Part shown: positions 47,717 through 57,112 of the stretch, one piece after another
Numbering within the stretch: position 1 is the stretch's first letter
Layout of the letters: each line of letters starts with the position of its first letter
Assembly: GCF_000002515.2 (NCBI RefSeq)
Contig: NC_006039.1
Span: 992,001 to 1,056,000 of the forward strand
DNA length: 64,000 nucleotides
DNA from: Kluyveromyces lactis
Taxonomy: Eukaryota; Ascomycota; Saccharomycetes; Saccharomycetales; Saccharomycetaceae
Reading direction: 5' to 3'
Translations under genes and position numbers: made by a program
The notes under the pieces: model-generated
Database searches by the model: none
Told to the model about the DNA's origin: nothing
The model's input: only the letters and a program-made list of their open reading frames with translations

Positions 47717-49024
47717 ATGAGATTACTTTCTGCATTGGAAAACTTTTTCTGGCAAAGATCAAAGAACGATTATCATCCGGGATTTATCGTGTCAGTTCTG
47801 CTGAACAAGCCGATTCCAGATGACGTGTTGGCTGAAGCAATACGACTCACAGGTGAAGACTTCCCAGTCCTCTTTCAGCAAATAGAAGAAACAAATAGCG
47901 ATTCTCTCCCTGTTATCGTCCCTATCCGCAAGACATTGGTAACAGAAGATGTCATTAGACATGTCGATGATGATGAATGTAATCATCTTTTCCAAAACTA
48001 TAAAATGAAAGCTACAGATGACCAATGTTCATGGGTTGTTTTTGTTAAAGAGAATCGCTTGAGTTTGATGGCTGACCATACTCTATTTGATGGTATGTCT
48101 TCCTATAATGTTTTGAATTCCATCATTAAGTATGCCAACAAAGGGGTTAGAAGCACAAATGGTTTGATTTACAATGCTAATGCACCTTTACTGCCACCGC
48201 AACATCCTTATGATGAGCTAGAAACTAATATGATGGGAAATATCAAAGCTAAAATTGCGCCCTTTTGGATCCAATACGTTTCCCCATTGGTGTCTAAAGT
48301 TCTTCCAACACAGAATTTCAACTTCCCTGAGTTCGACCTACAAAAGCATTTATATGATGAGGCCGGAAAGTTGAAACAAGATAACTGCTATTACAGTTGG
48401 AATATTCCTCCAAAAGACTTGAAAACTGTACTCCAAAGCTGTCGAGACCATAACGTTACGTTAAGCGTATGGATCTGCGCCAGGGTTACCGAACAGCTGT
48501 CGAAGGCTAGTGATTCAACAGCAGGAAATCTCATTAACATACAGATTCCGATGAATATGAGACCATACCTCATGAGAGTTCTACACAAAAATTCAAACTC
48601 AATTGCTGTCGGAAACTATGTCTCGGTTTCCGCCTGTACAGTTGATATTTCTAAAGATGAATTGGAACAATGGTCACTGGCACAAAATATTCAAGAACAA
48701 CTAGAAAAATCCAAAAGTGATCCCGCAGCTGCGATCGAGTATATTAAATTGCTTAAGCAGGTCAATGTAGCGAAATTTCTTAAGTCGAAATATGCTGCAA
48801 CCATTCCGGAGACTGCGTTCGAGTTATCAAATTTAGGTGTCTTGGATCCATCTTCTGCTAATGATGAATATCAGTTACTTAATGCTCAGTTCCACCAACC
48901 AAAATTTGTATCAAGTATACTATGCTGTTCGTCAATTTCTACCAGATTGGGTGGTCTTACAGTCAATATTTCATATCCTCCAACCCTTGACAAAGTTTTA
49001 AGACCATTGTTTGAGGATTTATAG
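47717..49024 (+). CDS. Alcohol acetyltransferase-family protein (Atf/Sli1-like)
   Basis: 435 residues, resembling the yeast alcohol O-acetyltransferase / Sli1 family with a condensation-type (CAT-like) fold. The catalytic HxxxD motif is HTLFD at 121-125 followed by GMSSYN; the N-terminal LSALENFFWQRSKNDYHPGF and the NIQIPMNMRPYL and SNLGVLD blocks also fit the family. Relatives acetylate alcohols (Atf1, Atf2), steroids or sphingosine analogues (Sli1). The substrate is unknown. It lies between HCH1 and ERG24, which are adjacent in S. cerevisiae. No signal peptide is evident. Confidence 0.85.
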   Translation: MRLLSALENFFWQRSKNDYHPGFIVSVLLNKPIPDDVLAEAIRLTGEDFPVLFQQIEETNSDSLPVIVPIRKTLVTEDVIRHVDDDECNHLFQNYKMKATDDQCSWVVFVKENRLSLMADHTLFDGMSSYNVLNSIIKYANKGVRSTNGLIYNANAPLLPPQHPYDELETNMMGNIKAKIAPFWIQYVSPLVSKVLPTQNFNFPEFDLQKHLYDEAGKLKQDNCYYSWNIPPKDLKTVLQSCRDHNVTLSVWICARVTEQLSKASDSTAGNLINIQIPMNMRPYLMRVLHKNSNSIAVGNYVSVSACTVDISKDELEQWSLAQNIQEQLEKSKSDPAAAIEYIKLLKQVNVAKFLKSKYAATIPETAFELSNLGVLDPSSANDEYQLLNAQFHQPKFVSSILCCSSISTRLGGLTVNISYPPTLDKVLRPLFEDL

Positions 49025-49160
49025 ATTCTAACGATGCTCTGGTATGCATATTTACCTTTAGCAATAAAACTCGGAGTTACTTTTCAGAGTTTAGCATAGC
49101 CATAGGCATTATTATGTAAACGTTTGAATGCGCAGATAAGAATCTTGTAGAATTGGATAT

Positions 49161-50486
49161 TTAATATACGTAAGGGACAATTTTGTATGGTACTTTTCTT
49201 TCATACTCTTCCCAGAATACACCATACTTATTCCTGCACTTTTCTTCGTCTCTACTTTGTCTATGCAACAGTAATGCAGCAAAGTAGAAGAAATAATAAT
49301 ACGTTAGTGGGGTTTGGAATCCCGTGGCCAAACACCAACTCAGAGAAATCAACAAATCACCAAAATAATTAATGTGCTGGGAAACAGCCCACCAAGAATC
49401 ACATAATAATTTTGTTCCTTTATCAGTTTGGATGGATTTTAATTGCGGTAGCTTTCCTTGTCTGAAATCTGACTTTTGCTTATTTGCAGAATGGAAAATC
49501 CAATAACCTAGTAACATTATAATAACAATCAACGTACTATGGGGCAGGCCAAACTCAATTGGTGAGACAGCTAAATATCGAGCCTGTAAGCAGTAAGTGA
49601 AAGGAACCAAACTCAAATCGCCAAAAGCTAGCATGAATCCAAAGCCATCAGTAGTGATATCCATCATTGTCAACACCCCTTCCTCATTCAAAACCCCATC
49701 AAAGATATAGAAACCCTGTAGAACATTTACCAATAACAAAGAGTCATAAATTTTACCAGATTCCCTATAGCTGTGGTGTAAGCATGAGAGATTGATCAAA
49801 AACCATAACAACATACCCGGTCTTAATTCTGCAAACATCTTGATGTCAAGAGGACCAATTCTGGGATTCAACTCTCTTCCAATGAACCAATCATACAAAA
49901 TGTTCCCACTGTTGCCCCCCACAGCAAGAATACGTTCTTTAGTTCCTTTGCCATTTGTTCCCCATAATGGCACGAAACTGCCAATATAGACGAAGCAAGC
50001 CAACAAGAAAGAAAACAATATAGATATTATGCAGATGTCCGTTTGATGTTCGAATAAATACTGTAGTTCAGGCATTTCACCATTAGTCAATTGATATCTG
50101 ACAGCTAAAACTAAAGTAAGTGCCATTGACACGGCAATTCCGTTAATCTTATATGGTAGCTTAGACCCATCTCTCAACTCGACACCGTAGAGTTTCGTGC
50201 CTGGTAAGAGAACATCCAAAACTGCTAGAGAGAAAAACCATGCAGAGTAATAAGTCCAAAGCTCACCATTGAAGAGATAACTGGATAATGGATTTACCTT
50301 GTTCCAAACTTCGATCCAGCTAAAGTTTCTGAATAGCCCTACGATATGATAGTCGGGTCTGATCAACTGGTTCAAGATGACAGTTAGAATGGGTAAGAAA
50401 ACTGAAATCAGAAGGGCTCCGACCGGTCCAGAAAACTCATAATGAGTGGTCTTAGGATTTAAAGCTGTCATTGTTGCTAAGGACAT
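49161..50486 (-). CDS. ERG24: Sterol C-14 reductase Erg24
   Basis: 441 residues (438 in S. cerevisiae YNL280C). Erg24 reduces the C14-15 double bond in ergosterol synthesis in the ER; it is the target of morpholine fungicides. About eight membrane segments. Family signatures: LGG-like GNSGNILYDWFIGRELNPRI, EEGVLTMMDITTDGFGFML, and the C-terminal CDSWWAVSQHINYFGDLLI, with HRQSRDEEKCRNKYG and the end KVPYKIVPYVY. An ATG at codon 5 is an alternative start. Confidence 0.97.
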   Translation of the reverse strand: MSLATMTALNPKTTHYEFSGPVGALLISVFLPILTVILNQLIRPDYHIVGLFRNFSWIEVWNKVNPLSSYLFNGELWTYYSAWFFSLAVLDVLLPGTKLYGVELRDGSKLPYKINGIAVSMALTLVLAVRYQLTNGEMPELQYLFEHQTDICIISILFSFLLACFVYIGSFVPLWGTNGKGTKERILAVGGNSGNILYDWFIGRELNPRIGPLDIKMFAELRPGMLLWFLINLSCLHHSYRESGKIYDSLLLVNVLQGFYIFDGVLNEEGVLTMMDITTDGFGFMLAFGDLSLVPFTYCLQARYLAVSPIEFGLPHSTLIVIIMLLGYWIFHSANKQKSDFRQGKLPQLKSIQTDKGTKLLCDSWWAVSQHINYFGDLLISLSWCLATGFQTPLTYYYFFYFAALLLHRQSRDEEKCRNKYGVFWEEYERKVPYKIVPYVY

Positions 50487-50860
50487 TGGGTATTCAGCGC
50501 ATTATAATAATAATATATACTAAATGCAAAAGTGATTTAGCCTTCTTTCTCTTAATTCTGTACTTTTCGCTACTTTATACTATTCTTTTTTTTAAGGTTC
50601 ATGCTTGAATACGAAAATTGCTAAACGACGAACACATGCAAGGGTTCTATTTGAGAATGTAAACCGCTTACTTAACACGCACCATTGGGCAATCCTCTAA
50701 TCCGGTTTTTTTCTATTGCTAACCTCCATTAGAAGTAAGGTATGTCATCACTGAAATGATAAGCGAGGTCTCCCTTGGCAGTGTCGGAACAGTAAACGAG
50801 CTATTACAGGTTCATCCACTAAAAATGTTATATTTTCTGGATACTCGGCATGTCATTAAC
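50487..50860. promoter_or_regulatory. Promoter of ERG24
   Basis: 374 bp between ERG24 and the orphan gene 3' end (both minus strand). It contains T-rich tracts; I see no clear sterol regulatory element. Confidence 0.4.
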
Positions 50861-51847
50861 CTAAAAAAACCACAAACAGGTTTCAAGAACGCTCATATTG
50901 CAGAATAGCATATATTTTGTCACAAATAATGTAATATTATCGTCATTCTGATAGCTATGGCTAGGGATCTGTAAAAGGTCCCAGCTATGGGCGATACCGT
51001 TACATAGAAGTATAAGTCCATGCTCTGCATTTATCCAAATTCCGTAAGTTAGTTTGGCATTCACCTCATCTTTTGAAGCATAATTTAAGCAAGTTAAATG
51101 GTCCAATTTTTCAGTGAAATTATCAATCGGATCACAGCTCATGATGAAGGTGTACTCCTTATGATATCTTTGTAAAGACCTCAAAAGCTCCACTCTTGTC
51201 AGCCGCTTGGCATTTGACCAAGCAGAATATTTGAATGTAATATCATAGAATAAGTCCCGAATGTATGCCCTTGTCAATAGCCCAAGATTTTGCTGAAGAT
51301 AAATCTGGGCATATTTAGGATGTCTTGGTTTTTGAGCTTCGAAATTTTCCATGATTTTAATGAACTGTTGCCGATACTCTTCACATAATCTGTTCATTTG
51401 AAAATGGTCGTAATTGGTCTTTTGTAACAGGCGAGGAAATATTGAGCACTCATAGGAGTAGTGATCCGGCCAATGAGATTCACTTGACACCAACGTTGCA
51501 TCCATTGAAATATTTTCATCAGCATAAGAAAATGGTCGTATATTCAAATAATGCTGATAAAGTCGATTCTGGCGTGGTTCGAATACTTGAAATGGTTCTT
51601 TTTGATGTTCCGATCGTTGAGTTAAGGTTATATTTGGACAATTTAACAACCAAACTAGTAGACTATAATTTCTTGACTCCCTAGCAAGCCTAGTTCTCAA
51701 AGTTTTGATAAATGAGCTCGGCGGCAATATCCTTTCTGGATCAAAATTGTCCGCAATCAGATGGGATCCTTTAAATAAAGACAAATTAACATAACAAACT
51801 GTCTCCTCATTGTTACTACAGTCATAAAACTCGTCTAATTCGCTCAT
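50861..51847 (-). CDS. Unrecognised 328-residue protein
   Basis: 328 residues from ATG MSELDEFYDCSNNEE. I do not recognise it and see no motif I can name. It is Tyr/His/Leu-rich with even codon use, looks globular and largely soluble, and ends with a hydrophobic C-terminal stretch (CNMSVLETCLWFF). Short features: FPRLLQKTNYDHFQMNRLCE, RHPKYAQIYLQQNLGLLTRA and FKYSAWSNAKRLTRVELL. It occupies the gap between ERG24 and SEC20, which come from different S. cerevisiae regions, so it marks a synteny boundary. It could be a fast-evolving lineage-restricted gene. Confidence 0.75.
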   Translation of the reverse strand: MSELDEFYDCSNNEETVCYVNLSLFKGSHLIADNFDPERILPPSSFIKTLRTRLARESRNYSLLVWLLNCPNITLTQRSEHQKEPFQVFEPRQNRLYQHYLNIRPFSYADENISMDATLVSSESHWPDHYSYECSIFPRLLQKTNYDHFQMNRLCEEYRQQFIKIMENFEAQKPRHPKYAQIYLQQNLGLLTRAYIRDLFYDITFKYSAWSNAKRLTRVELLRSLQRYHKEYTFIMSCDPIDNFTEKLDHLTCLNYASKDEVNAKLTYGIWINAEHGLILLCNGIAHSWDLLQIPSHSYQNDDNITLFVTKYMLFCNMSVLETCLWFF

Positions 51848-52345
51848 TTCGAATTGGTTTGGGTTTTTAAGATAGATTTCTTTATATTTTACTGATTGTT
51901 GAAATGAAGATGATAAATACTTACTGACATTTTTTCTATTTTTTTGTCTTTGACCTGAATTTTAAACTGCTAAATTCCCATATAAAGATTGAATGATGAA
52001 AAAAGCTCAACTGTAAACCTTAATTAAAGATACTTTTATAGTATTGCATTTCTACCTACATCAAGTTAAAGGTGTCATTGGAATGCGTGTTTTAAAATCA
52101 ACTAACTCGCTTTAGGGTCGGTATTACAAGTGCTCCATAAATCAAGGCTAGCGCCATTGTCACGTATCCGGGTAACCAAACATATCCTTCAGTCTAAAAA
52201 AGATCAATACTTGATATTTACCAATAACAATTTCAACAATAGCAGTAACGGCAGCAGCAACAGAAAAGTTGTCGTAAAGGTTTTGAACCTGAAAAGCATC
52301 CGACATCTTTATGGTATAATCACATAGAAAATAAGAAGATAAGCA
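51848..52345. promoter_or_regulatory. Divergent promoter of the orphan gene and SEC20
   Basis: 498 bp between divergent starts, with an exact CCGGGTAA Reb1 site at 52168. An open frame at 52106-52327 has no ATG and is not counted as a gene. Confidence 0.5.
52168..52175 (+). promoter_or_regulatory. Reb1 site CCGGGTAA
   Basis: Exact Reb1 consensus 171 bp before the SEC20 start, in a divergent promoter. Confidence 0.55.
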
Positions 52346-53434
52346 ATGATGTTAGTATCTGGAGAATCATTAGAAGCTAAAAGAAATCTCTTGCACTCTT
52401 TGTTTTATGAGAGTTTATTCAGGGAAGAACAAAGTTCTAACACCAATGAAGACCTTGATGATAAGGTTGTGAGTGAATTGCTTACGTTTGAAGATATGAT
52501 CCGTAGCTTTCAGCGGATAATTGAACTGAAATATGGTGTGAGAATACGATACGAGCCAAAATTCACGATAGAGAGAGAACCGAGCGGAGTCGATAAGCAT
52601 GATGAACAATGGATCGAACAAGTCAATGAACTAGTGAAAAATGTTGATTTTAGGAAAGAGCTAATAGAGAAATACGAGGTTTCTTTAATTGAATCACGTA
52701 TGATGCTCAAGGAAACGTTGAGCGATGCGTTGCAAAGTAAACTCATGGAACGTAGAGGCAGTACAACTTCCATTGATTCTGATTTGAACAGGTCAGAGAT
52801 AGATCGTGACGGAAGCACAAACGGCATACAGCTACCGAATACAGCCACTAATATCAAGGGTAAGACGTTACAAGTAAACAAGAAAATCACGTCTAATCTA
52901 CTTCGTACGAACCAAATCTTACGTAGCAGCGTGTTACAGAGCGAATTGAATATCGATGAGTTGAAACAACAGACGGATACCTTAATGTTAGTGAATGATA
53001 AGTTTGACAGGTTCAAGGCAATGTCACAGGCTTCAACAAAACTCATTAAAGCCATTAACAACAGCAGCTATCAAGAGAAACAAAAAGTGTACGCCGCAAT
53101 TGCATTTTTCTGTGGTTGTATAATGTGGGTTCTATGGAGAAGAATATTCAAATATCCAGTTAAATTTACCTTCTGGCTATGTTTCAAATTCTTCAAATCG
53201 CTACTATACACTGTAGGGATAGTGAAAAGTTCTGTGTCCCCAAATCAAGCTTCTTCCAGCTCCACAGTGGTTTCTGCAATTTCCTCAGTGACAGATACTA
53301 TTTTAGACCAAGCTTCCTCCTCAACAAGTCTTCTGAAGGAGGTATTGTCACAAACAGAAACAGAACTCACATCATCTCTAGATGTATCTCAAGCAATCAG
53401 CGATAGTTTCGATAAGCTAATGGACGAGTTATGA
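52346..53434 (+). CDS. SEC20: ER Q-SNARE Sec20
   Basis: 362 residues (383 in S. cerevisiae YDR498C). Sec20 is the Qb SNARE that, with Tip20, Ufe1 and Use1, receives Golgi-derived COPI vesicles at the ER. Residues 180-240 form the SNARE/Sec20 helix (TLQVNKKITSNLLRTNQILR, LKQQTDTLMLVNDKFDRFKA). A membrane segment follows at about 248-264, then a second hydrophobic patch, a Ser-rich lumenal tail and the C-terminus KLMDEL. S. cerevisiae Sec20 ends in the retrieval signal HDEL; here the end reads MDEL. The start is an ATG pair; the first is used. The next genes ITR1, PUF6, VPS3 keep S. cerevisiae order. Confidence 0.88.
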   Translation: MMLVSGESLEAKRNLLHSLFYESLFREEQSSNTNEDLDDKVVSELLTFEDMIRSFQRIIELKYGVRIRYEPKFTIEREPSGVDKHDEQWIEQVNELVKNVDFRKELIEKYEVSLIESRMMLKETLSDALQSKLMERRGSTTSIDSDLNRSEIDRDGSTNGIQLPNTATNIKGKTLQVNKKITSNLLRTNQILRSSVLQSELNIDELKQQTDTLMLVNDKFDRFKAMSQASTKLIKAINNSSYQEKQKVYAAIAFFCGCIMWVLWRRIFKYPVKFTFWLCFKFFKSLLYTVGIVKSSVSPNQASSSSTVVSAISSVTDTILDQASSSTSLLKEVLSQTETELTSSLDVSQAISDSFDKLMDEL

Positions 53435-53556
53435 AAGGAAAACAGTAATCTAGGGAAATAGTAAGAGCCCGTTGAAAATCCAGAAGCAATTAGAGTTCCA
53501 ATCACGTGATTTGTTTAATTTCGAGCCATTACATGTGCTTGTGTATTTGTGTTTTG

Positions 53557-53566
53557 TTTTCACATG
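53557..53566 (-). promoter_or_regulatory. UAS-INO (ICRE)-like site
   Basis: TTTTCACATG is the reverse complement of CATGTGAAAA, the Ino2/Ino4 core CATGTGAAA. ITR1 is an inositol-regulated gene in S. cerevisiae. The site is 1.28 kb before the ITR1 ATG but only about 0.9 kb from the TATA box. Confidence 0.4.
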
Positions 53567-53632
53567 TCGTTCTGGAGAAGAAAATATTCCATACCGTACG
53601 AAGGTGTCTAAACAAAGGGAATACCTGAAAAA

Positions 53633-53752
53633 TTTTCGCCGAACATGCACCGTGGTATCGCCGAAAAGGGAAATCATTCTGCACATTTTCTCGAAAAGCA
53701 ACAAATAACTGAGGTAAAAATCTCGCCGAAACTAAAATAGGCTTTTCGCCGA
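53633..53752 (+). repeat. Four direct TCGCCGA repeats
   Basis: TCGCCGA occurs at about 53636, 53658, 53723 and 53746, always in the same orientation, mostly as TTTTCGCCGA or TCGCCGAAA. The flanks share runs of T before and A after. Clustered spacing in a long promoter suggests a factor-binding array; the factor is unknown. Confidence 0.6.
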
Positions 53753-54847
53753 TAGCGCAATTCGGTAAAAAGGCTAAACTGCCTTCGTTAGGTTAAATGC
53801 ATTTAAGTTTAGTTAATAGCAATTTCATTATCTAGATTTGACGTGGTTCGTATCTCCTTCTTGTCGTGGTAAGGAAAGGCGTACAAGGAACGAACTCTTC
53901 GAGACCGACGATGTAGTTTTTCCCCCTGCGAGTTGGATAAACATCAAACATGGATACCTTTCTCTTTTCAGTATCTATGTTTCGTCTTCCGCTATTTCCT
54001 CTACAGTCTTGTTTGTGCCTGAATTTTTCTTTGTTTTTCTCTGCAAGAAAAAACCATTTAAATATAGTGCGTTCATGACAATTTTCGATTTTCTTGTCCC
54101 TTCTGAGCATCTTTTCGGTATTCTGGGAGAGAAAAATATATGATATAGAAATTCTGTAAAGTTTCAAGGATCATACAGCCAGGTCATATAGAAACACAAA
54201 GAATCACCTCTTCGAATCAGTTTCTTTATCAGGTAAAAGACCATTTTATTGTCAAAAAGGAGAAACTAAACACGGGTTTCTGTTTACGTTTTAGAGTTGG
54301 TTGATAGGTTGTTTTTTATTACAGAAATAAAAAGAACAAATTTGAAATTAAAGAGTGCTTGTTTCGGTTTCTGTTCGAGGGTTTTCTATTGAACTTTATT
54401 CTCTCTTTTCGCTGATTTCCTACTACGAGTTTTCAAAACTACGTCAAAGTTTTTTGCTTATTTTTGTTATATAAGTGCTGCATTTTTGGTGTTGTAGTTC
54501 CGTTAGCTTTTTGTTCTGATTATCCTTTCTGCATTGGCTTTCTTTCACAGAACGATCATTAAGACACACTCCACAAGGAAACGCGACTAAAAGATTTGAG
54601 AAAAGACCTTCCATCTATCTTCAATTTTACAATAGCTTCTAGTTTCCGGACGTTATCTTGTTTCAGTTGATTAGATACCAAAGAAAAGAATAAGCAGTGT
54701 TTCTTCCTGAAAACACTTAACAACACTGTCATATCAACTGTCAGTACTCCTTGGAAACATTTAAACATTCGCTTCTGTATAAGTTTCAAAAGGTTAAGCA
54801 GAAGGCTTTTTGTTTTCCCCATCTATCAAAAAGAGAAAATAACAAAA

Positions 54848-56557
54848 ATGAACGATACTTCAGAGCATTCCAGTGATGTCTCTCCCATCATTTTCGATGA
54901 TATCTCTCAAAGCAAATTGAAAGACTCATCTGAAAATGAAACCACGGATAGAATCATTATCAAACCGGTCAATGATGAAGATGACACTTCAGTCATGATT
55001 ACTTTCAACCAAAAGATTTCTCCGTTTATCTTGATCTTGACCTTTACAGCATCTATCTCTGGTTTCATGTTTGGTTATGATACTGGTTATATATCGAGTG
55101 CATTGGTCTCTATAGGTACGGACTTGGATAATAAAGCTCTAACATATGGTGATAAGGAAATAATTACAGCTGCAACATCTTTGGGTGCCTTAATCTCAGC
55201 AGTGTTTGCAGGGATTTCTGCCGACATTTTTGGTAGAAAACCTTGTCTAATGTTCTCTAATATTCTTTTTGTCATTGGTGCTGCGTTGCAGGTTAGTGCA
55301 CATTCATTTTGGCAAATGGCAGTAGGTAGATTAATTATGGGGTTCGGTGTCGGTATTGGGTCGTTACTAGCGCCATTATTCATTTCTGAAATCGCACCAA
55401 AACATATCAGAGGTAGACTAACGGTGATAAACTCACTTTGGCTAACAGGTGGTCAATTGATCGCTTATGCATGTGGTGCTGGGTTGAATAAAGTTCATAA
55501 CGGTTGGAGAATTTTAGTCGGACTTTCTTTGATTCCAACTGTGGTGCAATTTACATGCTTCAGCTTCTTGCCAGACACTCCGCGTTTCTACGTGATAAAA
55601 GGTAACTATAAGAAGGCTGCAGAAGTTTTACAAAAGAGTTACATTAACGCTCCCCAGGAACTTATCGATCAAAAAATCCGTGAACTATCAGATTTGAATG
55701 AGGCTATCCCAGGTAAGACCCCTGTACACAAGTTCTTCAACACTGTCAAAGAATTACATACTGTCCCATGCAATTTCAGGGCATTGGTGATCGGTTGTGC
55801 TTTACAAGGTATTCAACAATTCTGTGGTTGGAATTCTTTAATGTATTTCTCTGGTACTATTTTTCAAACTGTTGGTTTCGAAAATTCTACTGCAGTGTCT
55901 ATCATCGTTGCCGGTACTAACTTCGTATTCACTTTAGTCGCTTTCTTTGCGATTGATAAGGTCGGTCGTAGAGCAATCCTTTTGATTGGCTTGCCTGGTA
56001 TGATGGTTTCCTTGGTTATGTGTGCTATCGCCTTCCATTTCCTAGATATAAAATTCACTGGCGCTGGTGAATCGGAAGTTTCCAATGGTGGATTCAGTTC
56101 TTGGGGTATAGTCGTTATCGTATTCATCATGGTATATGCAGCATTCTATGCTCTAGGTATCGGTACTGTACCATGGCAGCAATCTGAATTATTTGCAACA
56201 TCCGTTAGAGGTGTAGGTACTTCTTATTGTACAGCTACTAACTGGGCTGGTTCCCTAATTATTGCATCTACCTTCCTAACAATGTTACAAAACATAACAC
56301 CGACTGGTACATTTTCATTATTTGCTGCACTAGCTGCAGTATCTACCGTCTTCTGTTATCTCTGTTATCCAGAACTATCTGGTCTAGAATTGGAGGAAGT
56401 ACAAACTATTTTAAGTGATGGATTCAACATCAAAGCTTCCAAACAACTAGCCAAGAAGAGAAAGCAACAAAATAGCGAAATGCAAAGGAGATTTAGAGAA
56501 AAGGACATGGAAGCTTATCAAAAGGATAAACCCTCCGATGAACTACTTGAAAGTTAA
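54848..56557 (+). CDS. ITR1: myo-Inositol transporter Itr1/Itr2
   Basis: 569 residues (584 in S. cerevisiae YDR497C). Itr1 is a proton-coupled myo-inositol transporter of the sugar-porter MFS group with 12 membrane segments. Motifs: [19 protein letters not shown] in the first segment, GRKP-type [38 protein letters not shown] after segment 6, [30 protein letters not shown] and [13 protein letters not shown]- and C-terminal cytosolic tails are charged, the latter Lys/Glu-rich. In S. cerevisiae ITR1 lies beside PUF6 and SEC20 and its duplicate ITR2 beside TPT1; both neighbours occur here, so this is the pre-duplication gene. Confidence 0.96.
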   Translation: MNDTSEHSSDVSPIIFDDISQSKLKDSSENETTDRIIIKPVNDEDDTSVMITFNQKISPFILILTFTASISGFMFGYDTGYISSALVSIGTDLDNKALTYGDKEIITAATSLGALISAVFAGISADIFGRKPCLMFSNILFVIGAALQVSAHSFWQMAVGRLIMGFGVGIGSLLAPLFISEIAPKHIRGRLTVINSLWLTGGQLIAYACGAGLNKVHNGWRILVGLSLIPTVVQFTCFSFLPDTPRFYVIKGNYKKAAEVLQKSYINAPQELIDQKIRELSDLNEAIPGKTPVHKFFNTVKELHTVPCNFRALVIGCALQGIQQFCGWNSLMYFSGTIFQTVGFENSTAVSIIVAGTNFVFTLVAFFAIDKVGRRAILLIGLPGMMVSLVMCAIAFHFLDIKFTGAGESEVSNGGFSSWGIVVIVFIMVYAAFYALGIGTVPWQQSELFATSVRGVGTSYCTATNWAGSLIIASTFLTMLQNITPTGTFSLFAALAAVSTVFCYLCYPELSGLELEEVQTILSDGFNIKASKQLAKKRKQQNSEMQRRFREKDMEAYQKDKPSDELLES

Positions 56558-56977
56558 TGTAAATGCAGTCATTCCCTCTTATTCTCATACCCGAAGCTAC
56601 TGTCTTGGTTTTTCAATGAACTTCATATGAAGTTGAGTATATAGATAACCATAAAATCTTTTAGAATTAACAACTATAGCTGCTAAAGTTGTCCACAATT
56701 ACTACTGTAATATTATCATTGTCATGTGTAAAACTCAACTTGTTTGTGATTTACAATAAAAATCTCGTTAGTTTGAAAGGGTGACATTTACTCATTTCAT
56801 AATTAACTAACTCGGAAGAGAGAGCTTTCGAGAAATAGAGCTAAATCTTTGAAGCATGTAATAAACTGCCATATTCGGTTTAATCAGCCAAATCCTGTAC
56901 CAACTGTATATTCCCCCCATCAAAAAAAGAGAGATTCTGGCGAATGTTTATTTGAGTTCTTTCTTTTTAGCATATTA

Positions 56978-56988
56978 TGAAAATTTTC
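56978..56988 (+). promoter_or_regulatory. RRPE site upstream of PUF6
   Basis: TGAAAATTTTC matches the RRPE consensus (TGAAAAATTTT) and lies 16 bp upstream of the PAC cluster, the usual RRPE-PAC order. Confidence 0.55.
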
Positions 56989-57004
56989 TGAACTTGAAAA
57001 AGAA

Positions 57005-57022
57005 GCGATGAGATGAGATGAG
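57005..57022 (+). promoter_or_regulatory. PAC cluster upstream of PUF6
   Basis: GCGATGAGATGAGATGAG contains a perfect PAC core and two more GATGAG units, about 90 bp before the PUF6 ATG. Confidence 0.65.
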
Positions 57023-57112
57023 CTTATACAGTAGTAACTGCACTATGGGTAGCATTAAATAACAACATATACATTCTTATTCTCTCTCGTAGGACAATAC
57101 AGCACTACAGAT

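Larger units (their letters stand above)
53435..54847. promoter_or_regulatory. Long upstream region of ITR1
   Basis: 1.4 kb with no convincing gene, the longest gap in the window. It holds an inositol-type site at 53557, four TCGCCGA repeats at 53637-53752, and a TATA box (ttatataag) near 54467, which would give a long 5' leader of about 300 nt or more. Frames of 78-111 codons on both strands overlap each other and look random. Confidence 0.5.
56558..57112. promoter_or_regulatory. Promoter of PUF6
   Basis: 555 bp: ITR1 3' flank, then the PUF6 promoter with an RRPE site at 56978 and PAC sites at 57005. No gene seen. Confidence 0.6.

Noticed and set aside
52106-52327. Open frame upstream of SEC20
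   Set aside because: No ATG; it begins with GTG in the computed frame. An AACTAAC...TTTAG at its left end looked like an intron end, but I found no matching exon with a GTATGT donor.
53832-54167. Two overlapping frames of 101 and 111 codons upstream of ITR1
   Set aside because: They are on opposite strands over the same bases, have biased composition and no recognisable domain; at most one could be real and neither is supported.
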